From UBA9732 sp052170315 (GTDB lineage: Bacteria > Spirochaetota > Spirochaetia > Sphaerochaetales > Sphaerochaetaceae), in NCBI GenBank assembly GCA_052170315.1, contig JBQNAT010000012.1, positions 5,035 through 69,034 on the forward strand: a stretch of DNA of 64,000 nucleotides, read 5' to 3'. The translations under genes were made by a program, and so were the position numbers. Numbering within the stretch: position 1 is the stretch's first letter; each line of letters starts with the position of its first letter. This document shows, in pieces, positions 40,141 to 48,257 of this stretch. Below the pieces are notes generated by a model that saw nothing but the letters and a program-made list of their open reading frames with translations, did no database searches and was not told where the DNA came from.

Positions 40141-40925
40141 TAGAAGCCAAAAATATCTGTTTCAGCTATGGCAGCGGACGCCGGGCTTTAAAAAACGTTT
40201 CATTCACCTTAAAAGACGGTTCGTTTACAGGCCTTACAGGGAAAACGGGAAGCGGCAAGACAACTCTTTCAAAAATTCTCAGGGGTCTGCTTGTCCCTTC
40301 TTCCGGTACCGTACTGTTTGACAGCATGGAAGTCAAAACCGGGAAAAACCTTGATTCCGGCATTGGACTTGTTTTTCAGTTTCCTGAGCACCAGCTGTTC
40401 GGAGAAACAGTTTTGAAGGATGTAATGTTCGGGCCTGAAAATATTGAGCTTAGCGACCCCGAAGCAAAGGCTAAAGAGGCGTTGTCAAAAGTTGGGCTTG
40501 GCAGGGAGTTTTATGACCGCTCTCCGCTGTCTCTGTCAGGCGGTGAAAAACGCCGCGCGGCTATTGCCGGAATTTTGGCAATGGACAGCCGTTTTCTTAT
40601 TTTGGACGAGCCTTCCGCAGGTCTTGATACAACAGGACGCAGAGATGTTTTTTCCGCTTTGAAGAATCTTAATAAAAACGGAACAGGCATCCTTATGGTT
40701 TCCCACAATCCCGATGACATGGCGCAGCTCTGCGATAATATTATTCTTCTTGAAGATGGCGCTGTGGCCGATATGGGAAACGCTGCGGATGTGCTTTCAC
40801 GGCATGATTTCCTTGTCCCGTCAGCCCTGCGCGTTGCCGGCAGCCTGAAACGCGCGGGTTTTGACCTTAAAGGAAAAATACTGACGCCTGAAGGTCTTGT
40901 ATCTGCTGTTATGCGCTGCCTGTAG
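40137..40925 (+). CDS. ecfA2: ECF transporter ATPase EcfA2
   Basis: The 262-residue ATPase has Walker A GKTGSGKTTLSKIL, the Q-loop VFQFPEHQLF, signature SLSGGEKRRAAIAG, Walker B LDEPSAGLD and H-loop VSHNPDD. It completes an A1-T-A2 energy module. It overlaps ecfT by 4 bases and ends the operon. Confidence 0.92.
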   Translation: MIEAKNICFSYGSGRRALKNVSFTLKDGSFTGLTGKTGSGKTTLSKILRGLLVPSSGTVLFDSMEVKTGKNLDSGIGLVFQFPEHQLFGETVLKDVMFGPENIELSDPEAKAKEALSKVGLGREFYDRSPLSLSGGEKRRAAIAGILAMDSRFLILDEPSAGLDTTGRRDVFSALKNLNKNGTGILMVSHNPDDMAQLCDNIILLEDGAVADMGNAADVLSRHDFLVPSALRVAGSLKRAGFDLKGKILTPEGLVSAVMRCL

Positions 40926-40955
40926 ATTACAGGGTTTCTGTACGCAAATGACAGG

Positions 40956-40984
40956 TTGAAAAAACTCCGCACGGATGTGATAAT
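40956..40984 (+). promoter_or_regulatory. Sigma-70-type promoter before the desulfidase gene
   Basis: TTGAAA (40956-40961) is 17 bases from GATAAT (40979-40984). It lies 42 bases before the ATG at 41026. Confidence 0.6.
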
Positions 40985-41025
40985 AATGTTGCAGGTTGTT
41001 GCGTTTAAAGATTTTGGAGTGAAAA

Positions 41026-42324
41026 ATGACTGATAGCTGCTTTATTGAAATACTTAAGCATGAAATAGTGCCGGCAATGGGATGTACAGAGCCTGCGGCA
41101 TCGGCATTGGCAGGAGCGAAGGCACGGGAACTTATCGGCAAAGATGAAGTGGCGGAAGTAAGAATTTCAGCTTCAAGAGACATGGTAAAAAACGCGATGG
41201 GTGTGAGTATTCCGGGCTGTTTGCTGAAGGGTCTTTCAGCGGCGGTTGCCCTTGGAATTGCGGGCGGAGATACTGCAAGAAAGTTGAGTATCCTTTCCGA
41301 TGTGGACGAAAAGATGGTGGACTATGCTTCAACACTGGAGCCGGTTCTGGAGCTTGCAGGAGATGTCCCATCTCTATATGTGTGCGTGAGCGTTAAATCG
41401 AAAACCGGGCATGAGGCATCTGTTACCATTTCCGGCGAGCATGACAGCTTCTCCAAAGTCGTATTGGACGGCAAAGTCCTGAATGAAGTTACTTCCTGCG
41501 GCAAGGCAAATGGGGAATCTGATTTCTTTGCGGATGTGACGCTTGGAGATGTTCTGTCCTTTGCGGATAATGTGAAGGTGGAAGAAATTGATTTTCTGAA
41601 GGATGCGATTAAGGCTAATTTTAATATTGCAAAGTACGGTATGAGCCATTGTTTCGGTCTTCAGGTGGGAAAAACCATGGCAAAGGATATCACGGGAAAA
41701 CCGGCTGATATAAATCAGGCTTTTCAGCTTGGAGCTGCCTATGCGGCAGCCGGAAGCGACGCAAGGATGTGCGGCTGTCCAATGCCTGTTTACATAAACA
41801 GCGGTAGCGGAAACCAGGGTCTTACAGTAACGGTTCCGGTTAAGACAGTCGGGGAGTATCTGGGAGCGGGAGAGGAAAAGATACTCAGAGCCGTATGCGT
41901 AAGCGAGCTTGTAGGTCTTATGCTTACAGAGAAAAAAAGCAGGCTTTCCGCTCTCTGCGGCGCTTTCACTGCGGCAATAGGCACGGCCTGCGCCTATGCC
42001 TACCTGTTCGGAGGCGGAGCTGGGGCAATGGATGAGGTTATAAACATAATGGTCGCCAACCTGACGGGGATAATCTGCGACGGCGCAAAAAAAACCTGTG
42101 CCCTGAAAATATATTCCTGCCTTGAGGCTGCGGCCATGGCTGTAAGGCTTGCCTTCAACGGTCAATGTCCTGACGATAAGTGCGGCATAGTAGGCGCGGA
42201 TTCAAGAGAAAGCATTTCACATCTTTCAATTATCAGCAAAGAAGGTATGGAAGGAACCGACAAAACCATTTACTCCATAATGCTAGATAAAGTTAACAGC
42301 GGCAGCGGAAATAGCCTCTGCTGA
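41026..42324 (+). CDS. L-cysteine desulfidase / UPF0597 family protein (CyuA-like)
   Basis: The 432-residue protein begins with HEIVPAMGCTEPAASALAGA, whose cysteine is a ligand of the Fe-S cluster in the CyuA/YhaM family, and has the later motifs MCGCPMPVYINSGSGNQGLT and GIICDGAKKTCALKI with further cluster cysteines. The family converts L-cysteine to pyruvate, ammonia and sulfide. It stands in front of an asparaginase gene, so the two may serve amino acid catabolism. A promoter lies just upstream and a TTTTGGAG ribosome site precedes the ATG. Confidence 0.88.
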   Translation: MTDSCFIEILKHEIVPAMGCTEPAASALAGAKARELIGKDEVAEVRISASRDMVKNAMGVSIPGCLLKGLSAAVALGIAGGDTARKLSILSDVDEKMVDYASTLEPVLELAGDVPSLYVCVSVKSKTGHEASVTISGEHDSFSKVVLDGKVLNEVTSCGKANGESDFFADVTLGDVLSFADNVKVEEIDFLKDAIKANFNIAKYGMSHCFGLQVGKTMAKDITGKPADINQAFQLGAAYAAAGSDARMCGCPMPVYINSGSGNQGLTVTVPVKTVGEYLGAGEEKILRAVCVSELVGLMLTEKKSRLSALCGAFTAAIGTACAYAYLFGGGAGAMDEVINIMVANLTGIICDGAKKTCALKIYSCLEAAAMAVRLAFNGQCPDDKCGIVGADSRESISHLSIISKEGMEGTDKTIYSIMLDKVNSGSGNSLC

Positions 42325-42368
42325 TAAAACAGTGTAAACGGATGCTTCTCTGTGCTATCATTTATCTC

Positions 42369-43364
42369 ATGAAGAAAATCCTTTTGATAGGCACAGGCGG
42401 CACAATCGCTTCCAGCCCAACTGATGACGGACTTACACCGTCTCTTTCAATATCAGACCTTCTTGAAAGAGTTCCCGAAATTAAGAACCTCTGCGAGCCT
42501 TCCTGCGTACAGGCTTTCAACATGGACAGCACGAATATACGCCCGGAGCACTGGATTGCCATTGCGGAGCTTATCAGATGCAATTTTGACAGGTTCGATG
42601 GATTTGTCATCACTCACGGTACGGACACAATGGCCTATACTGCCGCAGGTTTAAGCTATCTTATACAGAACAGCCCAAAGCCCATTGTTATTACAGGGGC
42701 TCAGATATCCGCGGCGCAGGGAGATTCGGATGCAAGGCGCAACCTTATTGACGCCTTCATCTGCGCATCGGATGATAACAGCCACGGGGTTCTGATTGTA
42801 TTCTCAGGTTCCGTTATTTTAGGCACAAGGGCAAAAAAGAACTATACAAAACGCTTTGCGGCCTTTGCGAGCTCAAACTTTCCCGAAGCCGCAAGAATCC
42901 AAAGCGGGGAAATATACTGGTTCATCCCGCAGAAAACTGAAAAAGAAGTCAAGTTTTACAGCACGCTTGATACCAATGTGGGGCTTATAAAGCTGTTTCC
43001 CGGAATGACTGAAGATGTAATTACCTTCATGACAGAGCACTATGACGGCCTTGTTATCGAATGTTTCGGCGTTGGCGGACTGCCTGAGTACTATGAGTTC
43101 TATTCGCTGCTGAAGACATCGGCCCAAAAGGGAACTCTGATAGTAATGACAACTCAGGTTCCAAACGACGGAAGCGATTTGGGACTTTATAAGGTTGGAC
43201 ACCGCCTTAAACAGGAGCCGAACGTACTTGAAGCGCGTGATATGACAAGTGAGGCCGCTATTGCGAAGCTTATGTGGATTCTTGGTCAGACCAGAGATAT
43301 TGCCGGGGCAAAAAAGCTGTTCTATACTCCCGTCGCTCACGACCTTATACGTTCGGGAAACTGA
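42369..43364 (+). CDS. Asparaginase, type I-like
   Basis: The 331-residue protein starts KKILLIGTGGTIASS with the catalytic threonine loop, and has the second threonine in DGFVITHGTDTMAYTAAGL and the Lys region of NYTKRFAAFASSN. It hydrolyses L-asparagine to aspartate and ammonia. It follows the desulfidase with a 44-base gap. No strong ribosome site is seen for either this ATG or the upstream one at 42342; I chose 42369 because it starts the conserved strand. No signal peptide, so the enzyme is cytoplasmic. Confidence 0.9.
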   Translation: MKKILLIGTGGTIASSPTDDGLTPSLSISDLLERVPEIKNLCEPSCVQAFNMDSTNIRPEHWIAIAELIRCNFDRFDGFVITHGTDTMAYTAAGLSYLIQNSPKPIVITGAQISAAQGDSDARRNLIDAFICASDDNSHGVLIVFSGSVILGTRAKKNYTKRFAAFASSNFPEAARIQSGEIYWFIPQKTEKEVKFYSTLDTNVGLIKLFPGMTEDVITFMTEHYDGLVIECFGVGGLPEYYEFYSLLKTSAQKGTLIVMTTQVPNDGSDLGLYKVGHRLKQEPNVLEARDMTSEAAIAKLMWILGQTRDIAGAKKLFYTPVAHDLIRSGN

Positions 43365-44030
43365 TTAACGCAGGCAATAACCATTATCTATAAGCAGTGT
43401 CTGACCGTAAATTCCGCGGCTTTGCGCAAGAAAAAGGATAGCGTTTGCTATGTATTCCGGCTTTACCATTTCACGTTTTACCGTATGGTTTTTCCAATGA
43501 CTTTCAAGCTTTGCGCCGTGAAGGCGCTGCGTGTCTATCAGGCCCGGAGCGACCGCGTTTACCCTTAGGCCGGTTTCGGCTGCGAGTGATGCGGTGTACG
43601 CTGAAACTGCACCTTTACTGGCGTCATAATGGGAAGTTGCTCCGAAACCGGGATGCACGGCATTCATGGATGAAACGTTGACAATTGAACCGTCCGACTT
43701 CTTCAGAAGAGGGATGAGTTTCCGTGTCACAAGAAAAAGCCCCTTGACGTTAAGAGCCATTACGGCGCCGAAGCTTTCAATTGAAAGGGTTTCCTGACTG
43801 CCTTCGGTAAAGATTCCCGCATTGTTTACAAGCACATCAAGGCTTTCAAGTTTTTCAAGCGCCTTGTCTATTTCCTTTTCTTTTGTAAGATCAGCGGCAA
43901 TTGCTTTTTCAGAGTCCGCCTTATCTTCAGATGAAACGGTATAAAAAACTTCATAGCCTTCTTTTTCAAAAACTTCCCTTATTGATTTCCCCAGATTTGA
44001 CCTTCCTGCGGTTACAAGGACTCTTTTCAT
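43365..44030 (-). CDS. Short-chain dehydrogenase/reductase
   Basis: The 221-residue protein has a Rossmann loop RVLVTAGRSNLGKSI, NNAG at LDVLVNNAGIF, the catalytic Ser in VNVSSMNAVHPG and the YxxxK pair in SHYDASKGAVSAYT. It would use NAD(P)H to reduce or oxidise a small alcohol or ketone. It is slightly short for the class. It overlaps the cupin gene by one base and is co-transcribed with it, so the two may act in the same pathway. The gene is convergent with the asparaginase gene. Confidence 0.9.
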   Translation of the reverse strand: MKRVLVTAGRSNLGKSIREVFEKEGYEVFYTVSSEDKADSEKAIAADLTKEKEIDKALEKLESLDVLVNNAGIFTEGSQETLSIESFGAVMALNVKGLFLVTRKLIPLLKKSDGSIVNVSSMNAVHPGFGATSHYDASKGAVSAYTASLAAETGLRVNAVAPGLIDTQRLHGAKLESHWKNHTVKREMVKPEYIANAILFLAQSRGIYGQTLLIDNGYCLR

Positions 44031-44464
44031 CAGATAATCTCCTTAAGTTCTTCCATGGCCAGCAGTTCTTTTACACCTGCCCCATGCGTGTACATTGAAT
44101 CTTCATATCTTGGGCTCATCACTGTTGCCGTAAGAGCATAGCCGGAAGAAAGCGTCTTTACGCGCGTTGCCTGAAAACAGCCGCCGCGTACAATAGATAT
44201 CCTGTTGTTTTCACCAAGTAATCTTCTTTCAATTTTAAAATCAGGATGTACAACTGTCTGTTCAAGAGCATCGCCTTCAAGAAAAAACCATGCTTCATCC
44301 TGCGTAAGCGAATGAAGGCGCGAAAACGAATCTTCTGTGATAAGGTAATAAATCAGCCCCGCGTTTGCCCCGAATTCTGATACGAAACGAAAGTATCCGC
44401 CTTCTTCGGGAAGAGGCTGAAGGTCGTAACGCTCTATTATTTCTTTAATGTTTTTTTTATTCAT
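44030..44464 (-). CDS. Cupin superfamily protein (DUF985)
   Basis: The 144-residue protein matches the DUF985 cupin group: YDLQPLPEEGGYFRFVSE, the block LIYYLITEDSFSRLHSLTQD, EAWFFLEGDALEQ and VMSPRYEDSMYTHG. The residues LHSLTQDEAW are typical of this single cupin barrel. The substrate is unknown. It precedes the SDR gene and overlaps it by one base. Confidence 0.85.
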   Translation of the reverse strand: MNKKNIKEIIERYDLQPLPEEGGYFRFVSEFGANAGLIYYLITEDSFSRLHSLTQDEAWFFLEGDALEQTVVHPDFKIERRLLGENNRISIVRGGCFQATRVKTLSSGYALTATVMSPRYEDSMYTHGAGVKELLAMEELKEII

Positions 44465-44534
44465 ATTTCAAATCCATATAGCCGTCCTGCAAAGCATTGC
44501 GCAAAAATCTAAGGCAGAAAACGCTGCAAGTCCG

Positions 44535-45305
44535 TCAATGACAGCGGCAGGAATTTTCTCCGTTTTCGCTTTCACGGTCTTTACAGCTATGCCTTCCGCA
44601 GTGTCCTTCTCCGGCATGGCTTTCGTAGCCGTGCTCATGTTCATGATGGCTGCAGCTTGCATTCGGATTATAGCTTAAATTTCCGGAAACCAACGCAAGA
44701 ACGGCATCGTCCGCATTGCCGGAAACTCCACCGTAAAGAGTTATTCCCGCTTCTTTCAAAGCCATCTGGGCGCCCATGCCTATACCTCCGCAGATAAGAG
44801 AATCTACCCGGCACTGTTTCAGAAAACCCGCAAGGGCGCCGTGGCCGAAACCTTCTGCGCTTACAACCCGCGAACTTGTTATTTTGCCGTCCTTAACATC
44901 ATAGAATTTGAAATTTTCAGTATGTCCGAAATGCTGAAAAATGTCTCCGTTTTCATATGTTACCGCTATTCTCATGATATTATCTCCTTTATGAGCTATT
45001 GATTTTGGTATACTTTGGGAAAGGTTGTATTGGCCGCCCGAAATCATAAGACGGCATCCGTCTACAATAAGACCGGCCAGTTTTTTCCTTGCGCTGTCAT
45101 AGATTGCCGTAACTGTTGTTCTGGCGACACCCATGCTTTCAGCGCATTGTTCCTGAGTCCTGTTCTCTTTATCGATGAGCCTAATTGTTTCAAACTCGTC
45201 AAGGGACAGGAAAACGCATTCCGTTTTTTCCGAAACCTCTTCCGCGGCGAAGTTCCAGTAATTCGGATATCCGCTTATGATTCTGCGTCTCTGCTGTCTT
45301 GGCAT
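44535..45305 (-). CDS. DUF134 regulator fused to a NifX/NifB-type cofactor domain
   Basis: The 256-residue protein begins with a DUF134 HTH domain (RRRIISGYPNYWNF, LSLDEFETIRLIDKENRT, then QCAESMGVARTTVTAIY), followed by a dinitrogenase-iron-molybdenum cofactor biosynthesis domain (RIAVTYENGDIFQHFGHTEN, VDSLICGGIGMGAQMALKE) and a His/Cys-rich tail (HHEHEHGYESHAGEGHCGRH). The second domain keeps its own AAAGGAG and ATG (start at 44975). DUF134 and NifX-like proteins are usually separate neighbours. The longer in-frame start at 45332 falls in a palindrome; the ATG at 45305 follows GGAGAAGCC. Confidence 0.85.
   Translation of the reverse strand: MPRQQRRRIISGYPNYWNFAAEEVSEKTECVFLSLDEFETIRLIDKENRTQEQCAESMGVARTTVTAIYDSARKKLAGLIVDGCRLMISGGQYNLSQSIPKSIAHKGDNIMRIAVTYENGDIFQHFGHTENFKFYDVKDGKITSSRVVSAEGFGHGALAGFLKQCRVDSLICGGIGMGAQMALKEAGITLYGGVSGNADDAVLALVSGNLSYNPNASCSHHEHEHGYESHAGEGHCGRHSCKDRESENGENSCRCH
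44973..44991 (-). promoter_or_regulatory. Internal ribosome binding site of the NifX-like half
   Basis: On the minus strand AAAGGAGATAATATC is followed by ATG (44975-44973). It would give a 146-residue protein beginning MRIAVTYENGDIF. Both other frames have stops just before it (TAG and TAA in the linker), as expected for two former genes joined by a frameshift. Confidence 0.6.
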
Positions 45306-45319
45306 GGCTTCTCCATTTC

Positions 45320-45365
45320 TGACATATGTCATCTATTAATTTAAAAACATTCATGACATATGTCA
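45320..45365. promoter_or_regulatory. Two identical 12-bp palindromes upstream of the DUF134 gene
   Basis: TGACATATGTCA occurs at 45320-45331 and again at 45354-45365, both perfectly symmetric, 34 bases apart. The nearer one lies 14 bases before the gene's ATG. They are likely operators for the DUF134 protein itself or another repressor. Confidence 0.65.
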
Positions 45366-45465
45366 ATATGATTTGTAAATTAAGAAAATGTCTGTAAAGA
45401 CATACTGTGCCCGCATAAAACAATCTCTGAAAAGCAGTCAGAAAATATATTTAATTTTTAAAACC

Positions 45466-45521
45466 AATTGGAACTGAAACGGCTAATCGGAACTGACAAG
45501 ATATAAAAAAACAGCTATATT
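45466..45521 (+). promoter_or_regulatory. AraC-style tandem operator and promoter of the ECF/ABC operon
   Basis: AATTGGAACTGA (45466-45477) and AATCGGAACTGA (45485-45496) are direct repeats 19 bases apart. The second touches CTGACA (45493-45498), which is 17 bases from TATATT (45516-45521). Tandem direct repeats next to a -35 are typical for activation by AraC proteins; the operon encodes one. Confidence 0.65.
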
Positions 45522-45576
45522 ATTCTTAGAGTTAGATGTAACTAACAAATGTTCGAATAATTATGGGAGAAATAAA

Positions 45577-46185
45577 ATGTCGAATCAAAACAACGAAAAA
45601 TATCTTCAGGGAAAAGAGCTTATATCAATCGGTATTTTTTCTGCGATATACTTTGTCCTAAACTTTATCTGCATGCTGCTTAGCGGCATACATCCTGTAA
45701 TTTGGATTCTTCTTCCCTGTTTGGTTTCACTCATAACGGGAGTCCCTTTCATGCTGATGTGCGCGAAGGTTCAAAAGTTCGGCGCTGTTTTACTAATGGG
45801 ATTAGTTACTGCGTTGATTTATTATGTTACAGGAATGTTCACGCTCTATTTGCTGATTACGTTCGTTATTGCATGTGTCGCGGCAGAACTGATACGTATG
45901 ATTGGAAAATACGGAAGTTATAATGTAAATACGCTTTCATTTATGATTTTTTCATTGGGAATGACAGGTTCTCCGCTGCCGATTTGGATTATGAAGGAGC
46001 AGTTTTTCGCGCAAATCGCTAAAACGGGTCTGTCCGTTGTATATATTGATACTCTTAGAAAATTTTCCTCACCGGGAATGCTTGCCGTTCTTTTTTTGGC
46101 ACCTCTGATTGGAGGTTATATAGGGTCATTGATTGCGGGCGCAATGTTTAAAAAACATTTTATAAAAGCCGGTATGGTTAAGTAA
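45577..46185 (+). CDS. MptD-family ECF transporter S component
   Basis: The 202-residue protein has six hydrophobic helices and the opening LISIGIFSAIYFVLNFICML. Short loops such as RMIGKYGSYNVNTLSFMIF fit the MptD family of putative ECF substrate-binding subunits. With the following EcfT-like and double ATPase genes it forms a complete ECF importer. It overlaps the next gene by one base. The substrate is unknown; the siderophore-like ABC pair downstream hints at metal or siderophore handling. Confidence 0.8.
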   Translation: MSNQNNEKYLQGKELISIGIFSAIYFVLNFICMLLSGIHPVIWILLPCLVSLITGVPFMLMCAKVQKFGAVLLMGLVTALIYYVTGMFTLYLLITFVIACVAAELIRMIGKYGSYNVNTLSFMIFSLGMTGSPLPIWIMKEQFFAQIAKTGLSVVYIDTLRKFSSPGMLAVLFLAPLIGGYIGSLIAGAMFKKHFIKAGMVK

Positions 46186-46874
46186 TGGTAAGATTCAAGC
46201 TTCCTTTTAAGATGGACCCCCGTCTTGGAGTAGCTTTAATTACATTTTCTAATATTATTGCCTTTTCTCAAACTTCATTTCACTTTCAAGTTTTGTGGAT
46301 TGCCGTATTGTTCCTGCTTTATGTGGTGTGCGGAAGGTTTTTGAGCGGGCTGAAATGGTTGGTTTCTTATGCCGCGATGTATGTTATCCAATATTTCGTG
46401 CTTCCTGCGGCGCCTGGAATTCTAAGTACCTTTTTTGCCGTTTTTATAAATTATTCCATAAGAATGTTTGCGTGTCTGATGATAGGCGCGCTGTTGATTC
46501 GAAGCGTTACGATGAGAGAATTCATAGCGGCAATCCGTAAGCTGAGGCTTCCGCAAAGCTTGATTATCTCCCTTTCAGTTGCTATCAGATATTTTCCTGC
46601 TATTAAGGAAGAAAGTTGCCATATAAGAGACGCGATTTCACTTAGGGAAATTCATGGGATGCAAAAGTTGGAAGCGTTTATTGTTCCTTTTATGATGTCC
46701 GCTGCGAATACGGCGGAGGAACTTTCCGAAGCAGCCGTGACAAGAGGAATAGAAAACCCCTCAAGAAAAACCGGGACGGTCAATCCTGTGATGAAAAAAT
46801 TGGACTGGCTATGGATGATAATAGGAACAGGGTTCGCTGTTACGGCAATCTTTATTAAGGGCAATGCCGCATGA
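46185..46874 (+). CDS. ECF transporter EcfT-like transmembrane subunit
   Basis: The 229-residue protein has hydrophobic helices and the coupling motifs ISLREIHGMQKLE and SEAAVTRGIENPSRKTG, an EcfT-type pair. It bridges the S component and the double-domain ATPase. It overlaps both neighbours by 1 and 4 bases. Confidence 0.82.
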   Translation: MVRFKLPFKMDPRLGVALITFSNIIAFSQTSFHFQVLWIAVLFLLYVVCGRFLSGLKWLVSYAAMYVIQYFVLPAAPGILSTFFAVFINYSIRMFACLMIGALLIRSVTMREFIAAIRKLRLPQSLIISLSVAIRYFPAIKEESCHIRDAISLREIHGMQKLEAFIVPFMMSAANTAEELSEAAVTRGIENPSRKTGTVNPVMKKLDWLWMIIGTGFAVTAIFIKGNAA

Positions 46875-48250
46875 TTTCAATAAAAAACGTATCTTTCGGT
46901 TATGAGAAAAATAAAGAAATTATTCACAATCTCTGCATGGAAATAGAGAAGGGTGAATGCATTCTCCTTTGCGGAGAAAGCGGCTGCGGAAAGAGCACCA
47001 TAACTAAAATGATGAACGGACTTATTCCTCATTTTACTAACTGCGGGTATTTAAACGGAACCGTATCGGTTGGAGGACTTTCTGTCGCGGATTCTAAACT
47101 TTATGAGCTTTCAAAGCAGATTGGTTCTGTTTTCCAGAACCCCAAAAGCCAATTTTTTTATACGGAATCGGACGGTGAATTGGAATTCGCTTTGGAAAAT
47201 CAGGGGGCGGAACCTGATTATATCAGGCAAAGGGTTCGTGAAACGACAATAAATCTGAAAATAAAACATTTGCGAAACAGGAACGTTTTCACAATGTCCG
47301 GAGGGGAGAAACAGCTGCTGGCGTTTGCAAGCGTATACGCGTCCGACCCCCAATGTTTTATCCTTGATGAGCCTACGGCTAATCTTGACAATGATACAAT
47401 AGAAAAACTTAAAAATCAGATTGCCGTATTAAAAAGACAGGGGAAAACCGTCATAATCGCAGAACACCGGCTTTACTTTTTAACAGAGCTGATAGACCGG
47501 GCAATTTATATAAAAAACGGCACGGTAGACAGGGTCTTCAGCAGGGACGAATTTACAGCCTTAAGCGAAAAGGAACGGATTCGGATGGGATTGCGTACGC
47601 TGAAGCAAATTGAGCTGACAATACCGCCTGTAAAGACAGGAGAAACCCCAAATGGGCTTACAGTAAGTGATTTATGTATTAGGTATAAAAACGGGCCGTA
47701 TGTCATTAAAAAGCTTTCCTTTACCGCAAACGCGGGAGAAATAATTGGAATTACAGGAAATAACGGAGTTGGAAAAACAACGTTTATCCGCTGTCTTTGC
47801 GGATTACTTAAAGAAAAAAGCGGATATATCAAAATAAATGGAAACGCTCTTTCTTTAAAGAAACGAAAAAAAGCGTGTTATCTGGTTATGCAGGATGTAA
47901 ACCACCAGCTATTTTATGACAGCGTATATAATGAATGCGAACAGATACGGGGTAATAATTTTGAAGAAATAGAAAAAGTTCTTGTTTCCTTTGATTTGCT
48001 TCAGTACCGGGAGCGTCATCCAATGTCATTATCCGGAGGGCAGAAGCAGAGACTCGCAATTGCGACTGCTTTTTTGTCAATGCGTCCTCTGCTGATTTTT
48101 GATGAGCCTACCAGCGGGCTTGATTATGTCCAAATGCGAGGAGTTTCGAAAATGCTCCGAGAGGCGGCTAAGAAAGGACATATTATTTTAGTCGTTTCGC
48201 ATGACAGGGAATTGCTTCAGGAAGCTTGTGACAAGCTTCTTGTTCTGTGA
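46871..48250 (+). CDS. ECF-type ATPase with two ABC domains
   Basis: The 459-residue protein holds two ABC domains in tandem. The first has Walker A GESGCGKSTITK, signature MSGGEKQLLAFAS and LDEPTANLDN. The second starts near residue 260 with GNNGVGKTT, LSGGQKQRLAIAT and FDEPTSGLD. A single chain thus replaces the usual EcfA1/A2 pair. It is translationally coupled to the T subunit by a 4-base overlap and is followed by the AraC gene after 7 bases. Confidence 0.9.
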   Translation: MISIKNVSFGYEKNKEIIHNLCMEIEKGECILLCGESGCGKSTITKMMNGLIPHFTNCGYLNGTVSVGGLSVADSKLYELSKQIGSVFQNPKSQFFYTESDGELEFALENQGAEPDYIRQRVRETTINLKIKHLRNRNVFTMSGGEKQLLAFASVYASDPQCFILDEPTANLDNDTIEKLKNQIAVLKRQGKTVIIAEHRLYFLTELIDRAIYIKNGTVDRVFSRDEFTALSEKERIRMGLRTLKQIELTIPPVKTGETPNGLTVSDLCIRYKNGPYVIKKLSFTANAGEIIGITGNNGVGKTTFIRCLCGLLKEKSGYIKINGNALSLKKRKKACYLVMQDVNHQLFYDSVYNECEQIRGNNFEEIEKVLVSFDLLQYRERHPMSLSGGQKQRLAIATAFLSMRPLLIFDEPTSGLDYVQMRGVSKMLREAAKKGHIILVVSHDRELLQEACDKLLVL

Positions 48251-48257
48251 GGTTTTT

